Of a stretch of DNA of 6,915 bases, positions 6,523 through 6,915 are shown one piece after another; positions within the stretch are counted from its first letter, which is position 1, and every line of letters starts with the position of its first letter. The position numbers and the translations under genes were made by a program. The notes under the pieces were generated by a model. The model made no database searches. It saw nothing but the letters and a program-made list of their open reading frames with translations, and had not been told where the DNA came from. This DNA is from Pseudomonadota bacterium (GTDB lineage: Bacteria; Bdellovibrionota; Oligoflexia; Oligoflexales; Oligoflexaceae): contig JAKQGS010000387.1 in the NCBI GenBank assembly GCA_029556045.1, positions 1-6,915 of the forward strand, read 5' to 3'.

Positions 6523-6623
6523 GGCGGTGGTGGGAATGACTGGTACGGTGGTGCCCGGGTGCCTATTTTATTATGTGGCTTTTATAGCCTATTAAGATCT
6601 GGGCAGAATTAAAATTGGTCGCA
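6523..6623. repeat. Right copy of the 101-bp direct repeat
   Basis: This is a gap-free match to 5510-5610 with about seven mismatches. Here the minus-strand content (the last codons of the universal-stress gene) is attached to its gene, while the plus-strand DUF420 tail is detached from any gene body. The arrangement is reciprocal to the left copy. Confidence 0.95.
6524..6595 (+). pseudogene. Orphan tail of a DUF420 gene (helix 4 only)
   Basis: The plus strand encodes AVVGMTGTVV, then PGCLFYYVAFIAY and TAA, matching the end of the intact DUF420 protein. Three changes are replacements: Thr to Pro and Trp to Cys inside the helix, and the terminal Asn to Tyr. Proline and loss of the tryptophan in a membrane helix suggest it is free of selection. 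There is no gene body upstream. Confidence 0.8.
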
Positions 6624-6915
6624 TGATGGCCTGCATCGTTTTGACGGGCATTTTGCCAAAACTAAACGTCTCCCCATGAAACGCCTTGTGCTGTCCCAGG
6701 GCCACCACATCCGGAGATGTCTCTGCCGTGTAGCGGATCAGTTCCTCTGCGGGGCTGCCGAAGAGAACTTCCGGATGATAGCGCATACGGGCACGATCGT
6801 CCGCGCTAAAGCATGAGCGCATCTTTTCTTCCAATGCCATCAGGGTTTTCTCCACAATCATATCGGGGCTCAATTGCGGGGCTTTGCTGATCAAACCCAT
6901 GGCCGCGGCTTCGAG
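6592..6915 (-). CDS. Universal stress protein (UspA-like), N-terminus beyond window edge
   Basis: The minus strand is open from the right edge to TAA 6592-6594, giving 107 residues plus stop. An ATG at 6900 is internal, because the frame continues upstream as LEAAA with no stop. The C-terminal Usp pattern is visible: a linker helix (EKTLMALEEKM), strand VLFGSPAEELIRYTAE, then PDVVALGQHK and a last strand RPILILP, as in the UspA fold. Usp proteins of about 140-160 residues help cells survive stress and starvation; some bind ATP. The usual nucleotide loop G-x2-G-x9-G-S/T is not kept (GQHKAFHGETFSFGKM), so this looks like a non-ATP-binding type. Its last codons and stop lie in the right 101-bp repeat copy. 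Confidence 0.75.
   Translation of the reverse strand, partial: LEAAAMGLISKAPQLSPDMIVEKTLMALEEKMRSCFSADDRARMRYHPEVLFGSPAEELIRYTAETSPDVVALGQHKAFHGETFSFGKMPVKTMQAIMRPILILPRS

Noticed and set aside
6327..6539. 70-codon plus-strand open frame ending in the right repeat
   Set aside because: It has no Shine-Dalgarno and an arbitrary composition, and it crosses the repeat edge out of frame with the DUF420 tail; most likely fortuitous.
1..6915. CRISPR arrays, tRNA or rRNA genes, transposase or integrase genes
   Set aside because: No spaced short repeats, cloverleaf or rRNA-like segments, and no DDE or tyrosine-recombinase motifs were seen on either strand.

Overview
The window looks like chromosomal DNA of a motile Gram-negative bacterium. 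Base composition is balanced, genes are tightly packed with clear Shine-Dalgarno sequences, and the chemotaxis kinases and a DUF420 membrane protein are of a kind common in Pseudomonadota and delta-type lineages. I cannot name the species. A magnetotactic or sulfur-type proteobacterium is only a guess.

The left 4.9 kb is a minus-strand operon of two tandem CheA-type histidine kinases. The promoter-proximal one (4864 down to 2172) has an N-terminal response-regulator receiver domain, then Hpt, dimerisation, ATPase and two CheW-like domains. Its reading frame is broken once inside the ATPase domain, so it appears as two overlapping ORFs. Restoring one base gives a continuous protein of about 897 residues. 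It ends in a disordered tail closing with Gly-Trp-Gly-Met-Phe, which resembles the xWxxF CheR/CheB tether of chemoreceptors. Only 38 bp downstream, the second kinase (2133 down past position 1) has the order Hpt, dimerisation, ATPase, CheW, CheW, and runs off the left edge. Together they look like the signalling core of a dedicated, non-canonical chemosensory pathway.

A region of about 250 bp (4865-5111) separates this operon from a divergent plus-strand gene for a four-helix DUF420 membrane protein (5112-5582). It holds a CRP/FNR-like palindrome and a perfect 7-bp inverted repeat.

The right 1.4 kb is structurally the most interesting. A 101-bp segment covering the last codons of the DUF420 gene and the convergent last codons of a universal-stress-protein gene occurs twice (5510-5610 and 6523-6623), with about seven mismatches and no gap. 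The left copy belongs to the intact DUF420 gene and carries only the tail of the stress-protein gene. The right copy belongs to the stress-protein gene (6592 to the right edge) and carries only a drifting tail of DUF420. The simplest reading is that an ancestral convergent pair with overlapping stop codons was split by about 0.9 kb of inserted DNA flanked by direct repeats. The inserted DNA holds an AT-rich leader, a short repeat/palindrome cluster, a small heptad-repeat coiled-coil gene (5924-6292) and a frameshifted minus-strand ORF remnant. No transposase or integrase is visible in it.
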